Assembly (NCBI GenBank): GCA_015501055.1
Contig: JADNYV010000057.1
Span: forward strand, 124,001 to 188,000
Direction of reading: 5' to 3'
DNA: 64,000 nt
From: Mucidula mucida
Taxonomy: Eukaryota > Basidiomycota > Agaricomycetes > Agaricales > Physalacriaceae
Positions 1-14,491 of this stretch are shown piece by piece. Position 1 is the stretch's first letter. Each line of letters opens with the position of its first letter. A program made the position numbers and the translations under genes. Under the pieces are notes generated by a model. That model made no database searches and was not told where the DNA came from. It saw only the letters and a program-made list of their open reading frames with translations.

Positions 1-365
1 GAAATGCTAGTGATTTCTTGAATGTGCCGCTAAATGGACGAGTAGAAGTAGTAGTGCTGATGGTGGTTTGTTACAAAGTCTTGCATTGTCTATTTCCATC
101 CATCTACCGATCGAGTGATGGCATATTCTTTGACTAGGAGAATTCACCGAGATCCATAGCCCTCGCGTCGTCTTGACACACAGAGTAATTGATCATTCAT
201 AGGGAATGCCTGATATAAGAGTATCTACCAGCGAGTTATTATGAAGTCTTGCGTTCGTCCTCTCCCAGTCATTACTTCTTTCGACTGCTAAATTTATTAG
301 TGTCAACCGGATACTCTCATAATCGTGTCCATACCTCTATTATATGAACCCCGTCACTCGAACAT
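1..365. other. No gene recognised at left edge
   Basis: This stretch lies downstream of the first F-box gene, which is on the minus strand. I see no open frame that looks coding, no repeat and no RNA gene. It may contain the 3' UTR of that F-box gene. Confidence 0.5.
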
Positions 366-2166
366 CTAATACATCGCGGAGGACACAAGTAGTTCCCGAT
401 ATTCAGCCTCCTGCGGTGCCGGTTCACCGGGGACCTGCTGAGCCAATTTACTCTTGACCGTCGTAGTCGCGTCAACGGATCGAACTTTGATAGCCACGTC
501 CATCCCATCCATCGCAAGGCCATGCAGAACACGCCCTTCCTCATCGCTAAGTACACCTCTTCTCATGCCGATTTCATCAGCATTTCCACAGAGCCGCCAC
601 CTAACATACAGCCATAAACCACTGAGAGAAAACTGGAATCTCTTGAGCTTGGCGAGTCCCCGCATGTCATCGCCTTCCCATCGAGCTTTGAGCATCGTAA
701 CAAGACGCCCGGGTGTTTCACAATAAGGAAATTGGTAGTTCAAATCAAGGTTGAAGGAGGAGAGACAGGGAAGGAATGTAACGATGTCTTGTGAGGCGAC
801 ACTGAGAGCATCTAGCACTTTCTTGATCTGGTTCCTCGTACGCAAGTTGGCTATATCTTGGTCCGAGTGCTTCCCGGACACCTGGATATCGAGAACCTCA
901 AGATGCGTCATTTCCGAGAGAATCGTATGAAGGTCGTGGGCGATATTATACATGGAGTAGAGAGGGATACTGAGGCTGGTGAGATTGCCGGAACACTGAG
1001 AGCGCTGCAACAGGCGATGAAAAGGAGGCAAGGCACCTTTATGAGGATTGTGGACATCTTTGCTAAGAATGACTTCCTGTAGATTAGGAAGAGTGAGACA
1101 GTCCATGACGAATTCAATGGCCGTATCAAGAACTCGAATTGAAGGGCAGATGGTGGTAGACGGGGGAGGAATTTCTTCGACTTCAAAGTCGCGCGCCTGG
1201 AAAACCACAAGGTTGGGACAGCGACCGACCAGGCTCACGAACTGCATAGCTGCTTCGGCATCGTCCCAATCTTGACGAACGTCCTCCAGACACAACTCTC
1301 TGATCTGGGCCCATGGAAGTTCCACAAGCTGCGTTCCGGTCAGGACCACTTTCGTAAGCCGAGGACAGTGGCTGAAAACAGATCGCTGCTCCGCTGAACT
1401 GTCGACGTGGAGAGCTCTCGTGAGATGCAGGTTTAACGATTCGAGCATGGGAAATGGGCCACAAAGCAGCGCATACTTCCGAGCTCGGGTGGTGTTCCGC
1501 CAAACGTACATCCCGCCATCGAGGCGATTCTGCATGGACCATCGCGAGCATGCGATTACGGAAGGAGGGCTCGAAGTTGGGGGGATTATACTCGCTTATG
1601 AGTATAACGTCCAAGGGATGCTGCCCAGAGCGCTGAAGGGCCGCCTCCAAAGCCTGCACGTTACCCTCCGTCTTGCCGCCTGCGGGGAATTGCAGACGCA
1701 ACTTCGTCCAGCACGAGTGGAGCGATACAGCGATGGCGCGCCAGGTCTGGCACACTTTGGACATGTTCCATATAGAACGACTTGGGTCAGAAACACTGAA
1801 TTCCTCGCTGCCACACTGGTCATCCTCGTGAACATATAGGAAGATTTGTTCCCAGAGTTCACGGGGTACAGCGCGACATGGAGAAATTAGACCTCGGTAG
1901 GTTTGCTGCACGGTTATTAACGCATCTCGTTCTTGCTGCAGGGAGGCAAACACGTCTTGTAAGGACCGGATTTTGGCGCTAATGGAGGATATGTCGGCGT
2001 CGATATTGGGTAGGATGTTGTGCTGGATATGGGAAGACTCTTGCTCTGTCGCGGGGAAGTTGGACGTGCGAAGGTTGTGGAGCAGGGAGGACGATTCGAG
2101 TTCGTTTGTATACTGAAGACTAAGCTTGGGAAGAGTCCCACATCGTGGACACAGCAACACCGACAT
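366..2166 (-). pseudogene. F-box/LRR-type protein (F-box 1), one frameshift
   Basis: Member of the Agaricomycete F-box family, presumed substrate receptors of SCF ubiquitin ligases. The start codon is at 2166. The N-terminus has a CPRCG Cys pair, then a stretch containing LRTSNFPATEQE, a coiled-coil (about residues 50-90) and the F-box core (AVPRELWEQIFLYV) followed by KVCQTWRAIAVSL. The C-terminal half is leucine-rich (CPRLTKVVLTG, LTLPNLQEV, VTFLPCLSSF). The frame changes once, near 1473: the upstream part is open in one frame and the rest, ending at 366, in another. No intron can explain the shift, so it is a one-base indel, either a real inactivating change or a sequence error. Same subfamily as the genes at 2812-4532, 49389-49766, 59849-61584 and 62232-63946. 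Confidence 0.7.
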
Positions 2167-2811
2167 GGCGTAACACGACGCGTCTATAACTGAGATTAGA
2201 CGACCACGCGTAAAAGCCAGCAGGTCGCCCGCACCAGGCTCAATTGGTTCAAAGTCGCAAGGATTTCAAGGTGTGTCCAGCGCTAAACGCGTCAGAAGGG
2301 GTTTTACCAACATGATGGTCGAAAGTCAGAAACAGTGACGGCACGTGGCCGAGCGGCAGCAAGTACAGTTCACAGATCCTGCTTGCTCTGTAATACTAAA
2401 TAACTGTGTTCTGTCTACAATTTAAGTAAAAGACGTGACCCGTCCGTGTTAATAAGGTCATTGAGCACGGAGCTCACATCCGCGATGCTCAGCAGCCATT
2501 CTTTGACTAGTATCCCTTCGCCGCGGCTTATCTCGGAGAACGGGATGAGTCGCATACCCTCTATCGAATCAAGCTGATCGACGGAGGCCAACGGGGGCAC
2601 TGGCGCACGGGAGCGCATAGAGGGAGTCTTTGAGACTCGACTAGCGCTTTTTATCAGCTGCAGTTGAACATTTTATTTGTACAAGGCTAATGATTGAGTC
2701 AGCAGTTCCTTGCACTGTCCCTAGCGAGCTGTGGCGAACATCATTGGTTGTTGTGAGGTTCTTTAGTTTCTGTTGTCATCCCAGTGAGCCTTGCACAAAA
2801 AATGCACAATC
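2167..2811. other. Intergenic, possible short coding remnant
   Basis: Sits between two tandem minus-strand F-box genes. A 67-codon minus-strand open frame (2415-2618) contains a stretch LVKEWLLSIADVSSVLNDLI, which could be a leftover of a third copy. I cannot identify it. Nothing else stands out. Confidence 0.3.
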
Positions 2812-4532
2812 CTATCTGGGAATAGCAATGACCGTGTTATTGCCTCCACCGTTTGCGGCCAAATCCGACGTGACCTGTATAGTGAGGTCCATCCCATCAT
2901 CAACCAGTTCTTTGAATAGAAAGCCTTCCTCTTCATCGAAAAGACGCGCGAAGGGCCTCCTGGGAAGCGGATGCTGGGCCTGCACAGCAAAGTAGAATGA
3001 CCTAAGCCTTGCCAGTCCAGCGGTAGCGTCGCCCGACCAGCGCGCCTTGAGCATGGAAGCAAAGCGGCCGACCGGTCTGAAATAATCTAGCGACGAGTCA
3101 GGGTGTTGATGTATCTCAATGACCAAAGACGACAAGAGGGGCAGAAAGGTGACCGTTTTCGTCGATACAACTTGGAGGAATTCCAGAGTAGTCACTATTT
3201 GATCCTGGTCGCTAACATCTGACTCGTCGTCGAGCTGCTGCACGTTTACGACCAAGGCGAGGAAAGTGAGGCTGTGTGTCTGGGAAAGGAGAGAATGGAG
3301 GGTATGGTCTGGTGAGGCAGCGAGTGGTACATTACTAAGTGAGAGGCGGTAAGAGCACTCGAACAGTTGGAACGAATGAGCAGTCGTTGGAAGGCGTATA
3401 GGGTATCGTAGTGAGGCATGGCGGGTTCAGGATGAAAACCAACCTCCCGTAGACTCGGAAGAGTGAGAGCGTCGATGACAGACGGCGACTTGACTTCAAG
3501 CATGTACACATTCGAGCAGCTGATCGGGATGTACGCTTCGTCGTTTTTGGAATCCCAGTAAGGTGTCAAGAGAATCTCAAGTGATGGACATTGTCCAATC
3601 ACACGCAAACATGCCCTCCTTTCCTCCTCGCCTCCATCGAACTTCAGACAAATGAGGTTTAGCTCCGTGATTTGATGCCATGGAAATTTGACGTCGAGTG
3701 TGATTTTCCCAGAAAGAGTCAATTTGGTCAGACGAGGACAGTCTTGGAAGACAGACAAACCCGATTGTTCCCTCGGGTCTATTAGCTGAGAGCAATGGAG
3801 GACCACCGATTCAAGACGAGGAAGCCGAATAGGAAGTGAAGCGTAGACCATATTCAAAGTCCCTCCGTAATCTGATATTTCTAATTCCTGCCACCGGTGC
3901 GATTCCGCAAGGATGTTGTCAAGTATGCACTTTTGGATAGACGGATTAAGGGGGCAATATAGATCTGGTATGTCGTCGCTGAAAGATACATGCAACAATC
4001 CTTGGTGGGAACGCTGAATAACCGTCTCCAGGCGTTTTACGTCTCCTTCACGCTGCGCCATCACCGGAAATTGAATCTCCAGAGCCGACCAGAACGAAGT
4101 AAGGGCCAAAGCGATGTTTCGCCATCTCTGGCAGACGTGGCTGAGCTGCCAGATGAACCCAGACGCGTCAAACGCGTTGTCATCGAAAGCACCCCAAAGT
4201 GTCCATAGAAATATTTCCGACCAGATTTCCGAGGGGAGAGTGCGATGCAAGGAGACGAGGTTGGTGTACCTCTTCTGGACGTCTATCAACCTCGCTCGCT
4301 CTCCCTCCATCGACCTGATGACCTCGCGAAGGGATGCAATCTTGGAATCAATGGATGATATGTCGTTGGAGACAGTGGGTAAAATGGTGTGGCGGATGTG
4401 CGAGATCTCCTGGTCCGTCGCTGGGAGATTCGAGGTGCGAAGCCGCTCGAGGAGCAAAGAGCTCTGGTATTCCTCTTCGTGATGGAGACTCCGTCTGGGG
4501 AAAGCACCACAGTTGGTGCATTGTTCCTCCAT
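2812..4532 (-). pseudogene. F-box/LRR-type protein (F-box 2), one frameshift
   Basis: F-box family protein. I chose the ATG at 4532 because it begins the family N-terminus, MEEQCTNCGAFPRRSLHHEE; an upstream in-frame extension to 4760 reads through the conserved 5' flank and looks spurious. Order: CTNCG Cys pair, LERLRTSNLPATDQE, coiled-coil (SKIASLREVIRSMEGERARL), F-box (TLPSEIWSEIFL then HVCQRWRNIALAL), leucine-rich segments (CPRLTKLTLSG, LTLPSLREVG), and a C-terminal TVTFLPLLSSL/ARWSGDATAGLARL block shared with its paralogues. The frame breaks near 3346; downstream the expected LSLSNVPLAAS sequence continues in another frame to 2812. This is the partner of the damaged copy at 49389. Confidence 0.7.
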
Positions 4533-4878
4533 TTTGAACGCAGGTCGGATCGAATAGCAAGAAATTTGCCACCTATAGAAATGGTAAGAAGGTATTCTGA
4601 AAGCGTAAACTTTCCGCACGTATGAGACGGTACAGTTTCTCGCACTGTAGATGACTTTGGCAAGCGCGTCCCGAGAGCCAATGACGCGACTGAAGATGGT
4701 GGTTCGGAAGAAACCTCTTTGTGATCGACATAAGTACATTGTAACATTGATACAAGTCAATACTAACAGCCTTCCTTATTAACATACAATAATGAAGTGT
4801 TATACATTTCAGATACAACAGACGTCGATAGCAAGATTATAACGACATATTCTAATACTACATAGCGACAAAAACAAC

Positions 4879-6596
4879 TCAACAATCGGGGTGCGGCTCA
4901 ACTACCTCTCCAGAAAACAAGTAATAGCTCGGCAACGTCGCTAGGAGCTTGCTTAAATACCACAACGCCTCCTCCCCTTTACCCCCATCACGGCGCACTA
5001 TCTGGACAAACGTACCCTCCAACCCCATGCCCACCTTTAACACCGCTGCAGTCTCATCCTCGACTAGGATCACGATATCATCTTTCCACGGGTTATGGGC
5101 GCCCGGCGATGAGTCTTCGTCTGCTGCCAGAACGTGTCCTTTGGAAGCCTCTTCAATGCCGGGATGATTTACCCGAGCGTCAGGCCACGGACTGAGGACA
5201 ACCTTCGAAAACTTGTGTGCCAGCTCTGACGACGCCGCATCAGTGGGAGGCGCGATAGCCGTAATACGTCTCGTAGAGCTTTCGATAATGCCAGTGGTAT
5301 GGGTGAGGGCGAGAATGGGAGCCGTCGGTCCAAGCAACGTAGAAAGGGTCTTGCCCTCGGGAAGATTCCAATCCGTCGTTGGAACGCCCCAGCCACTGTC
5401 CTCTGTATCGACATTATCGTCAACTGCGTCCTTCACCGCAGCGATTTCTACATCGATGCTAACAAATTCGACTCCTTGCTCCTGGAGGGATTTCGTAAAC
5501 GCATCCTCTTCCGGTGTGACTTTGGACGAGAAAGAAGCCGAGAGCGCGTTATGGAGAGCGCCAGGGAGGGCCTTTGCAATCTTGGAAGTCTGGAGCAGTT
5601 CAACGATGGCAAGATCCGCGACTATGAGCGACTTTCTCAACTCGTCCGCTCTGCCATCCAGGACATCGTTTTTGAGCAAATAGATCAGGAAGAAGCGAAC
5701 TAGTCGAGGAATTGTGAACAAGAACAATCGGAACTGACAAACCATTAGGGTAAGGAGAGGCGAAAACGCAACGCAAAAGATACATACTAGATGAGGCTTT
5801 GGTCAAACATGTACGACGAAAGAAAGATGGTGGTCATCTTCTCCGGATTGTCGCAAAAGTCAAAGAGTTTCTCGTTCTTTTCGGAATCAGCAATCTGCAA
5901 CAAATCCTGGATTTCCTCGTCGGATTGGACGACAGTGGGCTTTTTAGCATAGTTGGCATAAGGAGGACGAGGTTTGAGCGGTTTCTTGAGATTCTGACCG
6001 CGAAAGTCATCGCGCCTGATAACGTTCATCTCTTCATCAGAAAAGTCTGCTCCATCGTCCTCTTCGGGCGCGCCTTCGACGATTCTGTGCCAGATGGGCA
6101 TATTCATGATGATACCAATGAAAATGAGGAACTAGTCATGAGTGAGCATAAAGCGTATAAGTCTATACAGAAGCTTACTTGATCCCACTGCTCGCGAACA
6201 GTCATGGAGGCATTCGGATCGAATTCGCGTGGCCACATACGGTTCCTCGCAAAATCTAGAGCTGCAGAGCGGACGCGATCAGTTACGGGTATGTTTCTAA
6301 CGGTAGCATCAGCCACTGCTCAGGGTAGAACGGAGATAGATGGTACGGATTATAGCCTCCCGGATGGATGTAGTCCTCGAGATCCTTCCACTCCTCGTGC
6401 CACTCCTTGCGTGGTCCGCTGGATTCCCAATTACGCGACATTCCACCACGTCCTCGTCCGCTTCCGCGTCCCCGTTGATGATTATCATATTTCGGCCTGT
6501 TCGAGTCGCTAGCCTGAGCCCAATTAGGTGCACTTGGTCCAGCACCATCAGCGATGATGCAGGCTGAACATCGGAAGGAGTTTGGTCGATGGCCAT
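4879..6596 (-). pseudogene. Arb1-like Argonaute siRNA chaperone subunit (left copy)
   Basis: Resembles Arb1, a subunit of the ARC complex that in fission yeast binds Argonaute and supports siRNA maturation and heterochromatin. The resemblance is one of architecture and short motifs: an RGRGRGRGG-type N-terminus, FIGIIMNMPIWHRIVEG, then TTIFLSSYM and PRLVRFFLIYLLKNDVLDG followed by VADLAIVELLQTSK, close to the FLSSYFP and IRNFLNYLLxHDV pattern I recall for the family. The start is at 6596, with at least four exons. Compared with the right copy it lacks a base in exon 1 (near 6553) and another at the start of the exon encoding FTIPRLVRFF (near 5728). The long last exon (to 4879) is open to its natural end EVVEPHPDC, so the C-terminus is better preserved here than in the right copy. 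Confidence 0.6.
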
Positions 6597-6809
6597 GATG
6601 GTTGGAGAAAAGAAAGAAAAGGACTTCAACTCTGAAAGAAGCATACTAGAAAGAAGCAGTGAATGATGGCTGAAAGGAAAGATTCCTGACACGGCCCGGG
6701 TGCCGATTGGTCAGAATTTCTCGGACTGATTGGAGGATACAAACTAGGTTACAACAAATACGATTTCATAAATCAACCATGCTTGGAAAAATATCAGGAC
6801 GCTACGAAT

Positions 6810-9323
6810 TCACTCAGATTCCGAATCATCAACAACAGCAGTACCGCCTCTTAATCTCTCAACATCCCCGTACGGGAACTTGTCCCTCATCCACCGCCCT
6901 TCAAGACAATCCACCCGACACAAGCCACTACCTGTTGCACTCGCCAACATCCCCGCACAACCCAGCCCATTCCCTGCATTCCACACCACGCGCTGTACCC
7001 CCACTTCCCGCGGCCACGCCCCCGTCTTACTTGTCGGCGCCAACTCCGTGGGCAAGAATCGCTCTAGCATGCGGAACTCCCCCGTCTTGCGACTGTAGTC
7101 AGTTGATAGATTTTGTGTATCCAGAACGGAACAGAACCTCCTCGACGGGTAGATCGTAGCATGTTGGTAGTGCTGAGAGCGCCATCAGCGCATGCAACGG
7201 CGAGTTGAGGGTGCATATCAGACGTGCTTATGCACTACAAGACATAAGCGGCTAATAGAGACGAAGTAAAAAGAATGTACCCAGACAGGTCCGCCAGGCT
7301 CCAACAGCGTATGCCCTCTTCCCAGCATACTAGGCGAGGCAGAATATGCCTTGACAATATTTTCGTGGTCGATGGTAATGGGCCCGCCAGCATACGGAGA
7401 GAAAATCATGGTGTTGATCACATCTGGCAGGAAAATCATTAGTTCATGGACGAGTAGAAAGACTTGCAGCACCTCTCGTGCGGTTCATGACGGAGCCCCG
7501 GCCTTCTCTGATATCTGTCATACATTCCATACCATCGTAGCCACCACTAGCAATGACTGTAGGATTCCCGTCCAGTCGAGGCGTCCCATCTGCTGAGCAA
7601 GGCGGCACCCTGATCCACGTTAGTGCCCTGATAGCGGACTGGTGGACTGGGACATAATGTGTTGGTAGAATGTCAACCACAGTAGATTTATCTACGACCG
7701 AATTAGAAGCGCCGAGCAAAAGCACGAAGATAGCGAACCTGGTGTGTATTCCTTGAGGGCTGCACCAATGTTGTATACGACAATAACGCCGTTCGTAGTG
7801 CCGATGGCGACGACATCGCTGTTCGCCCAGTCAAAGGACCAGCAGGCAGTTTCCACCATCTCGATGCGAATGATGGGGTCTGCAATATGTACTGCCCAAC
7901 AAATGAGATACAACTGCTTGTTAAGACATCTTAACGCACTGAACGATGGCCCCGACGCGTCTCGGGACAATCGGGATTGCATAGACAGAGAATGTCCCGT
8001 CTTCAAAGGTTCCACCCAGAAAACCAAGTCGTTTTGAAGTCTAAACGTCGTCAGTGCGACAGAGATTAAAAACAGCATAGCAACTGACCTTGTCGTGCGA
8101 AGGCAAAGGGCACCATTTCAAGTCGTATGCAGGCCCAGATTCAATACAGAGCACAGTCTCACAGCGCATACCAGACGCGTCGCAAGCCCATATTTGAATA
8201 GACGCCAAAGCAGGGCGGGGTGCTCTGACACCGACGTCTGGCGAATGATTCTTGGTCGGAAAAGGCGCAACGGCAAGGTATTGTGTATATTTGCGGCCTA
8301 TGGATCCTTGAAGTCCGAATCAATCCTACGAGCAAGAGTCTAACCTGCACGGGCGGAAGGATGGATAGGGCACCAGTCAAGGCCCCATACGGGAGCACCA
8401 GGGTTGAAGATATGCGCTTTACTTTCCGGTATAAAGTCGGCTAGTGATGGGTAAGACTAGTGGGTGTAGTGAGACAAGAGAACATACAATTCTTTCGAGA
8501 CCCAAATCTTGAGAATTGTACACTTGTCTGGTTATCGTGGGGTCCGAGAAAACACGTTACAGGAGTAGGTGGGTTTAGTGTCCCATCGTCAGCCGCGAGT
8601 ACGTCTGAGGGAAGATATGGAGTAGCCTCGCTAGTAGTTGGATTAGAAGAGTAGTAAATTGGTCAAGATACGTACATGGTAGTTAACATCTTGAACTCGA
8701 TGGATGTCTTGATATCCGAATGAACAACAGGACGCCGGTCATCCTCAATTTCAGCGCCTGCCTGAGCCTCTTTGAACCACGCTCTGTCCTCGACAGCTCC
8801 CAAGCAGGACCAGGTCCGACATTATATCCCCACGCCTTGTTGACACGATCCGTCGTCTTGGAGTCGTGCGTGAAGCTCTTCGTCAACGTTGTGCTCGTCT
8901 TTACAAACGGCGACGATGGCTTGGACGCCAATCGTTCACATCCGTCGTTGGAGAATGCAGAGGCACAGCACGATGACGGTGGTGCACGCTGGGAGTGGGC
9001 AAGACATACATTCTTTGGCGCGTGCCGCCAGCGATTCGGGGACGCGCAGCAGCTTTTTTGGGTTTGGCTTTTGGAGGCGCTGCGACTATAACAGGTTCCG
9101 GTTATCGTCGCTTACAGAGCCATATCTTCATCCTTGTCCTCTTCGTCGCCGTCTGCTTCCGCATCCTTCTTTTCGTCTGGAGCAAAGTCGCTGCCACTCG
9201 AATGGTCGTCCTCTCGAGCACATCGGGGAGCCGCGTCGGCGGGTCTTCCTCGGATTCAGACGTGCCTCTCGCAAGACGCGCGTAGTTCACGTTAGATTTA
9301 CGCGGACGCAAAGACCTAGCCAT
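6810..9323 (-). pseudogene. TFIIIC WD40 subunit, Sfc6/TFC6/GTF3C2-like (left copy)
   Basis: Looks like the WD40 subunit of TFIIIC's B-box-binding part, which helps recruit RNA polymerase III to tRNA genes. Visible: a basic/acidic N-terminus (MARSLRPRKSNVNYARL), a motif NKAWGYNVGPGPAWEL, then beta-propeller segments APVWGLDWCPIHPSA, AYDLKWCPLPSHD, CWSFDWANSDVVAIGT, AIRALTWIRVPPC, TVIASGGYDGMECMTDIR and QLAVACADGALSTTN. Many short introns split the gene. The N-terminal exon is badly damaged relative to the right copy: single bases are missing near 8797, 8938, 9100, 9118 and 9212, and another near 7110. It lies just upstream of the Arb1-like gene on the same strand. Confidence 0.6.
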
Positions 9324-9668
9324 GAGTGCGGATGATGACACCTGGATTACCTTTTTGAGCTATCAGTAGTCTACCTCCCATTTAGGCAATCACCTTCCGA
9401 CTCGAAGGAAGTACGCATCCACGACAAAATCTTCTAAACAACAGTCAGACTGTTTTGCTTCAAGGCCTTGCTCTCTTGTAACGGGCATGGGGCTAGACAA
9501 AAGATGTCGGTTAAGAACAGTTTCAAGTTGTCGAATTTACCATCGCTGAAGCTCGCGCCATATAACTCTCAGCACAACATAGAGATTAGATCTGTCTTTA
9601 TTCTCAAGGTATTAGGCTATACAAGCACGTCCTGCAGCCTCGCTCCCTCGAAAACTACGCGCTCCTCT

Positions 9669-10751
9669 TTAACGCCCACCCGACGATACCGGATAATGCA
9701 CGCGCAGTAGACGAAAAACGTTCCGTAAGTATACCCGCTTCAAAGACCTCGGCAACCTCCATCCTACCACCGCCAATGCTGCATCACACATGCCGCTCGT
9801 CACTTCGAGGTTCTGCAAGTGCACGAAACCCGACAAATCGAATGCGACTAGAGATCCAAACCGTGAGCACATTGCCACAAAGACGGATGGAAAGAAACAC
9901 TAACCATCGCGCTTCACAAACGTCAGCCTAAGATCCTTCAATGTCGCCATATTCCCTTGGAGCAACTTTGATGCCTCTGCGACACGACAAGTCGACCGCA
10001 TGCTGGCGCTTTCCAGCTCCAAACACTCCAATGTTCCCACAATATTGTTCCCCAACCAGCGCACCAGCTCGTTATTCCAGCCGGCTACGCGCAAGGTGCG
10101 CAGGCACGGCATAGACAATCTGACGTGCTCCAGCCCGAATAGTGGTGCGTCTGGTAGATCCATTCCTACTGACCCGCGCTCGATGCAGAGTTCAGCGAGT
10201 TGCGGGAAAGAGCCAGAAAGCGCACGCATGAAACTCGGGATATCTTTGTACGACCCACACGCCACTCTGAGCTCAATGAGGTCCGGTAAATAATGTGCTA
10301 GGATCCCGACGAGGGATGGATCTTTCTCGACGGCGCCTGAACGAAGCGTGATCCCCTTGGCTTTGAGGACATGCAGCAGCTTGCTGTAGGATCGCGCACG
10401 GGGTGATTTGCCCCGTGCTGTGGTATTGTCAACTGGTGCTTCGCCGACGAGTGTGATGCCGGTGATGGACGAGGAAAGCATTTCGCGTGATGAGTGCAAG
10501 AGCTTGATGAGATCCTTGGCACGGGATGGGGAAGTAACGACGATATTGAGAGCACGAAGATAGTGCCGGCTGATGCCCGTCCAACTGGGATGAACAAGGG
10601 CACATGATAGGAGGGAAGCTTTGTCGTCGATGAGATGGGCAATGATGATGTCCAACAGCTCTTGCGGTACACGCCCGACTGGGCCTGTAATCGCAAAGGA
10701 GCGTTGGGAGTGCGTAAATTTGCTGATAATGTTCTCGATTGTGAAGGCCAT
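9669..10751 (-). pseudogene. F-box-like protein (F-box 3, left copy), 3' frameshift
   Basis: F-box-like protein of a different subfamily from F-box 1, 2, 4 and 5. It starts with MAFTIENIISKFTHSQ and has GRVPQELLDIIIAHLIDD (F-box helix 1) then SLLSCALVHPSWTGISRHYL, followed by a leucine-rich region (YLPDLIELRVACGS, LEHVRLSMPCLRTLRV). One short intron separates the 283-residue first part from a second exon (DLSGFVHLQNLEVTSG). Compared with the right copy, two bases are missing near 9689, so this copy ends about 25 residues early at 9669. The frame is otherwise intact. Confidence 0.65.
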
Positions 10752-11460
10752 GATAGAGTACTAATGAAGGAGCGCAAAGTTGCGAGAGTCCCTTTTAAAC
10801 AAACTGAATCCCTCACACAGCCTTCGGGATGAGACTGTCTGAGTAGCCCGTTCAACAATCGACGATTCAACGATCGACGATCCGGCTTCACCTAACACCG
10901 GAGGAGCCATTCAGAAACAAAACATCGCGGACGAAGACGAGAGCATACCACCAGGTGACTAGCGCGCGATATCCGAGATGATCGTCATATTTCACGTCCC
11001 CCTTGCGTCGGTCATAACACATTGACCTTGAAGTCGGCATTCAGTTTATTCCATGTATGGTCCTCACTATGGCGTCGGTCATGTCGAGGTGCGTACATTA
11101 AGCGTCGGGTATTCTGTGTTTGAATGGAGCGGCAGCTGGGGAATGATGAGAGAGTTCAGTATCTCGATGTTGAGGGGGCTGGGAGCGCGATGATTTCAGA
11201 CCAGGTGAGCCTTGTCGAGGTAGCAGGTTATACGGAGGTCAAGCATATGTAAAGGCTGGATCTGGTATGCACAGTCACTAGGTTGGCCGCTGTCCCAGAG
11301 GAAAAGCGATGTCCAAATTCCGCACTAACTTCGTAGATATAAAGTCTTATAAAGTGGTTGGACAGCTCTCCACGTAGACATAAACCTCAGACTCACCAGG
11401 TCGTTCCAGCGGCGTCGTTAAGTTCTTCATCAAATGGTCGTCATCGCTGGGCACATTGTT

Positions 11461-11478
11461 GGGGGGGGGGGGGGGGGG
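11461..11478 (+). repeat. 18-base G homopolymer
   Basis: An uninterrupted run of 18 G residues just inside the inner end of the left arm. Such tracts can form G-quadruplexes and are prone to length errors in sequencing. I see no gene role for it. Confidence 0.9.
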
Positions 11479-11592
11479 ACACGTCCTGTGGTACCAGTGT
11501 GGTATTCAAATAAGTTTACCCTGCAAGATACGCGTAGTCGACGGTGTTCCTGTGCCTTTCGGGACCGTGGTGACCATTTTCCTTTTCTTCCA

Positions 11593-12000
11593 TCATCAAC
11601 ACCGTCTGGACCAAATATGCAGGTGATGCAGGAAGTCACAGAGTTCATGCAAGCTCTGCAAGTTACACCACAGCAGAATACCATCTTCCTTCCTCGCATT
11701 TCTTTTGTAAAGATTCGTCTCTTCGGGCATATGGATTCTACATATGGAATACCTTATTTCGGACCAAGGGACCCGGACAGTTTTAGTTCGATGATTAAGG
11801 CTCGATAGGCGGGAGACATAGAACGAGGGTTAGCCAAACTCAAGACGCTCCACTTGTACTTTTGCGCAGGATTCCGTGAGTCGCCATATCGTGATATGGC
11901 CTGAACGCTGCCTCATCTCTCAGATGTTGTTGAAGTCCACGTTCTTTCTGGACTTTTTGAAGATGGTATGGACCTGTCAGTCCGGGTGAACGCGATGTGA
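11593..12000 (+). pseudogene. F-box/LRR family C-terminal remnant
   Basis: The plus strand encodes a broken piece of the same C-terminal block found at the ends of F-box 1, 2, 4 and 5: a stretch like TPQQNTIFLPRISFVKIRL, then YFGPRDPDSFSSMIKAR, a stop, GLAKLKTLHLYFCAGF, another stop and GLFEDGMDLSVRVNAM. The order matches the intact paralogues (VTFLP..., FGPVG...LKARW, GLARLK, DEGMDL). There is no F-box or start upstream. It is a relic lying just inside the inner end of the left inverted-repeat arm. Confidence 0.65.
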
Positions 12001-12411
12001 CATGCTACAGTACTAACATCCTTACTATTGGAAGATTTGACGCCTGGCGGTTCGAGTATCAGTCAGAGGAGGAAGAAGATGGACAGCTTTGCTTGCTTCC
12101 CAAAATGTTGTCTGATTTTCGTACAGAGAAGGTTCCGGAAGCACTGGAATAAGGAGCGCTGATAACTTTACTGTAATAGAGATATCGTTCGCTGGATACG
12201 CGTGAATGGTTCCAGGTGAAAAGCAATTAATGGCAGAGAAATAGGCAATCACTGCATGCCTGCGGCTTATCTTTCTTTCATTCCTGACTGGCGCGTGCAT
12301 ATGGCTCTGGCGGGCCTCCGTTGTGTTTGCCTTATATATAGCCCTCTAGATCTGATGTCGTCGATATACGCCTATTCGGACCGCCAGTAAAAATTCTTGC
12401 CCCTTACCACC
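12001..12411. other. Intergenic, promoter region of P5C dehydrogenase
   Basis: No gene seen. The right end contains the TATA-like element of the next gene. Confidence 0.5.
12334..12340 (+). promoter_or_regulatory. TATA-like box of P5C dehydrogenase gene
   Basis: TATATA sequence about 75 bases before the start codon at 12412. The start codon sits in a good eukaryotic context (ACCACCATGG). Confidence 0.45.

Positions 12412-14491
<2,080 letters not shown>

Larger units (their letters stand above)
4539..11430. repeat. Left arm of a ~7-kb inverted duplication
   Basis: This segment is repeated in reverse complement at about 41545-48468. It contains the Arb1-like gene, the TFIIIC subunit and F-box 3 in the same relative order. 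In the two F-box 3 copies the first 283 residues differ at only six positions, and the non-coding DNA beyond the Arb1-like gene (4539-4870 against 48120-48465) is nearly identical. From about 11270 inward the match weakens markedly (perhaps 75-80% by eye) and fades near 11430. At the outer end the homology is broken in the right arm by a transposon at 48469; beyond it the paralogous F-box 2 genes still match at lower identity. Confidence 0.9.
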
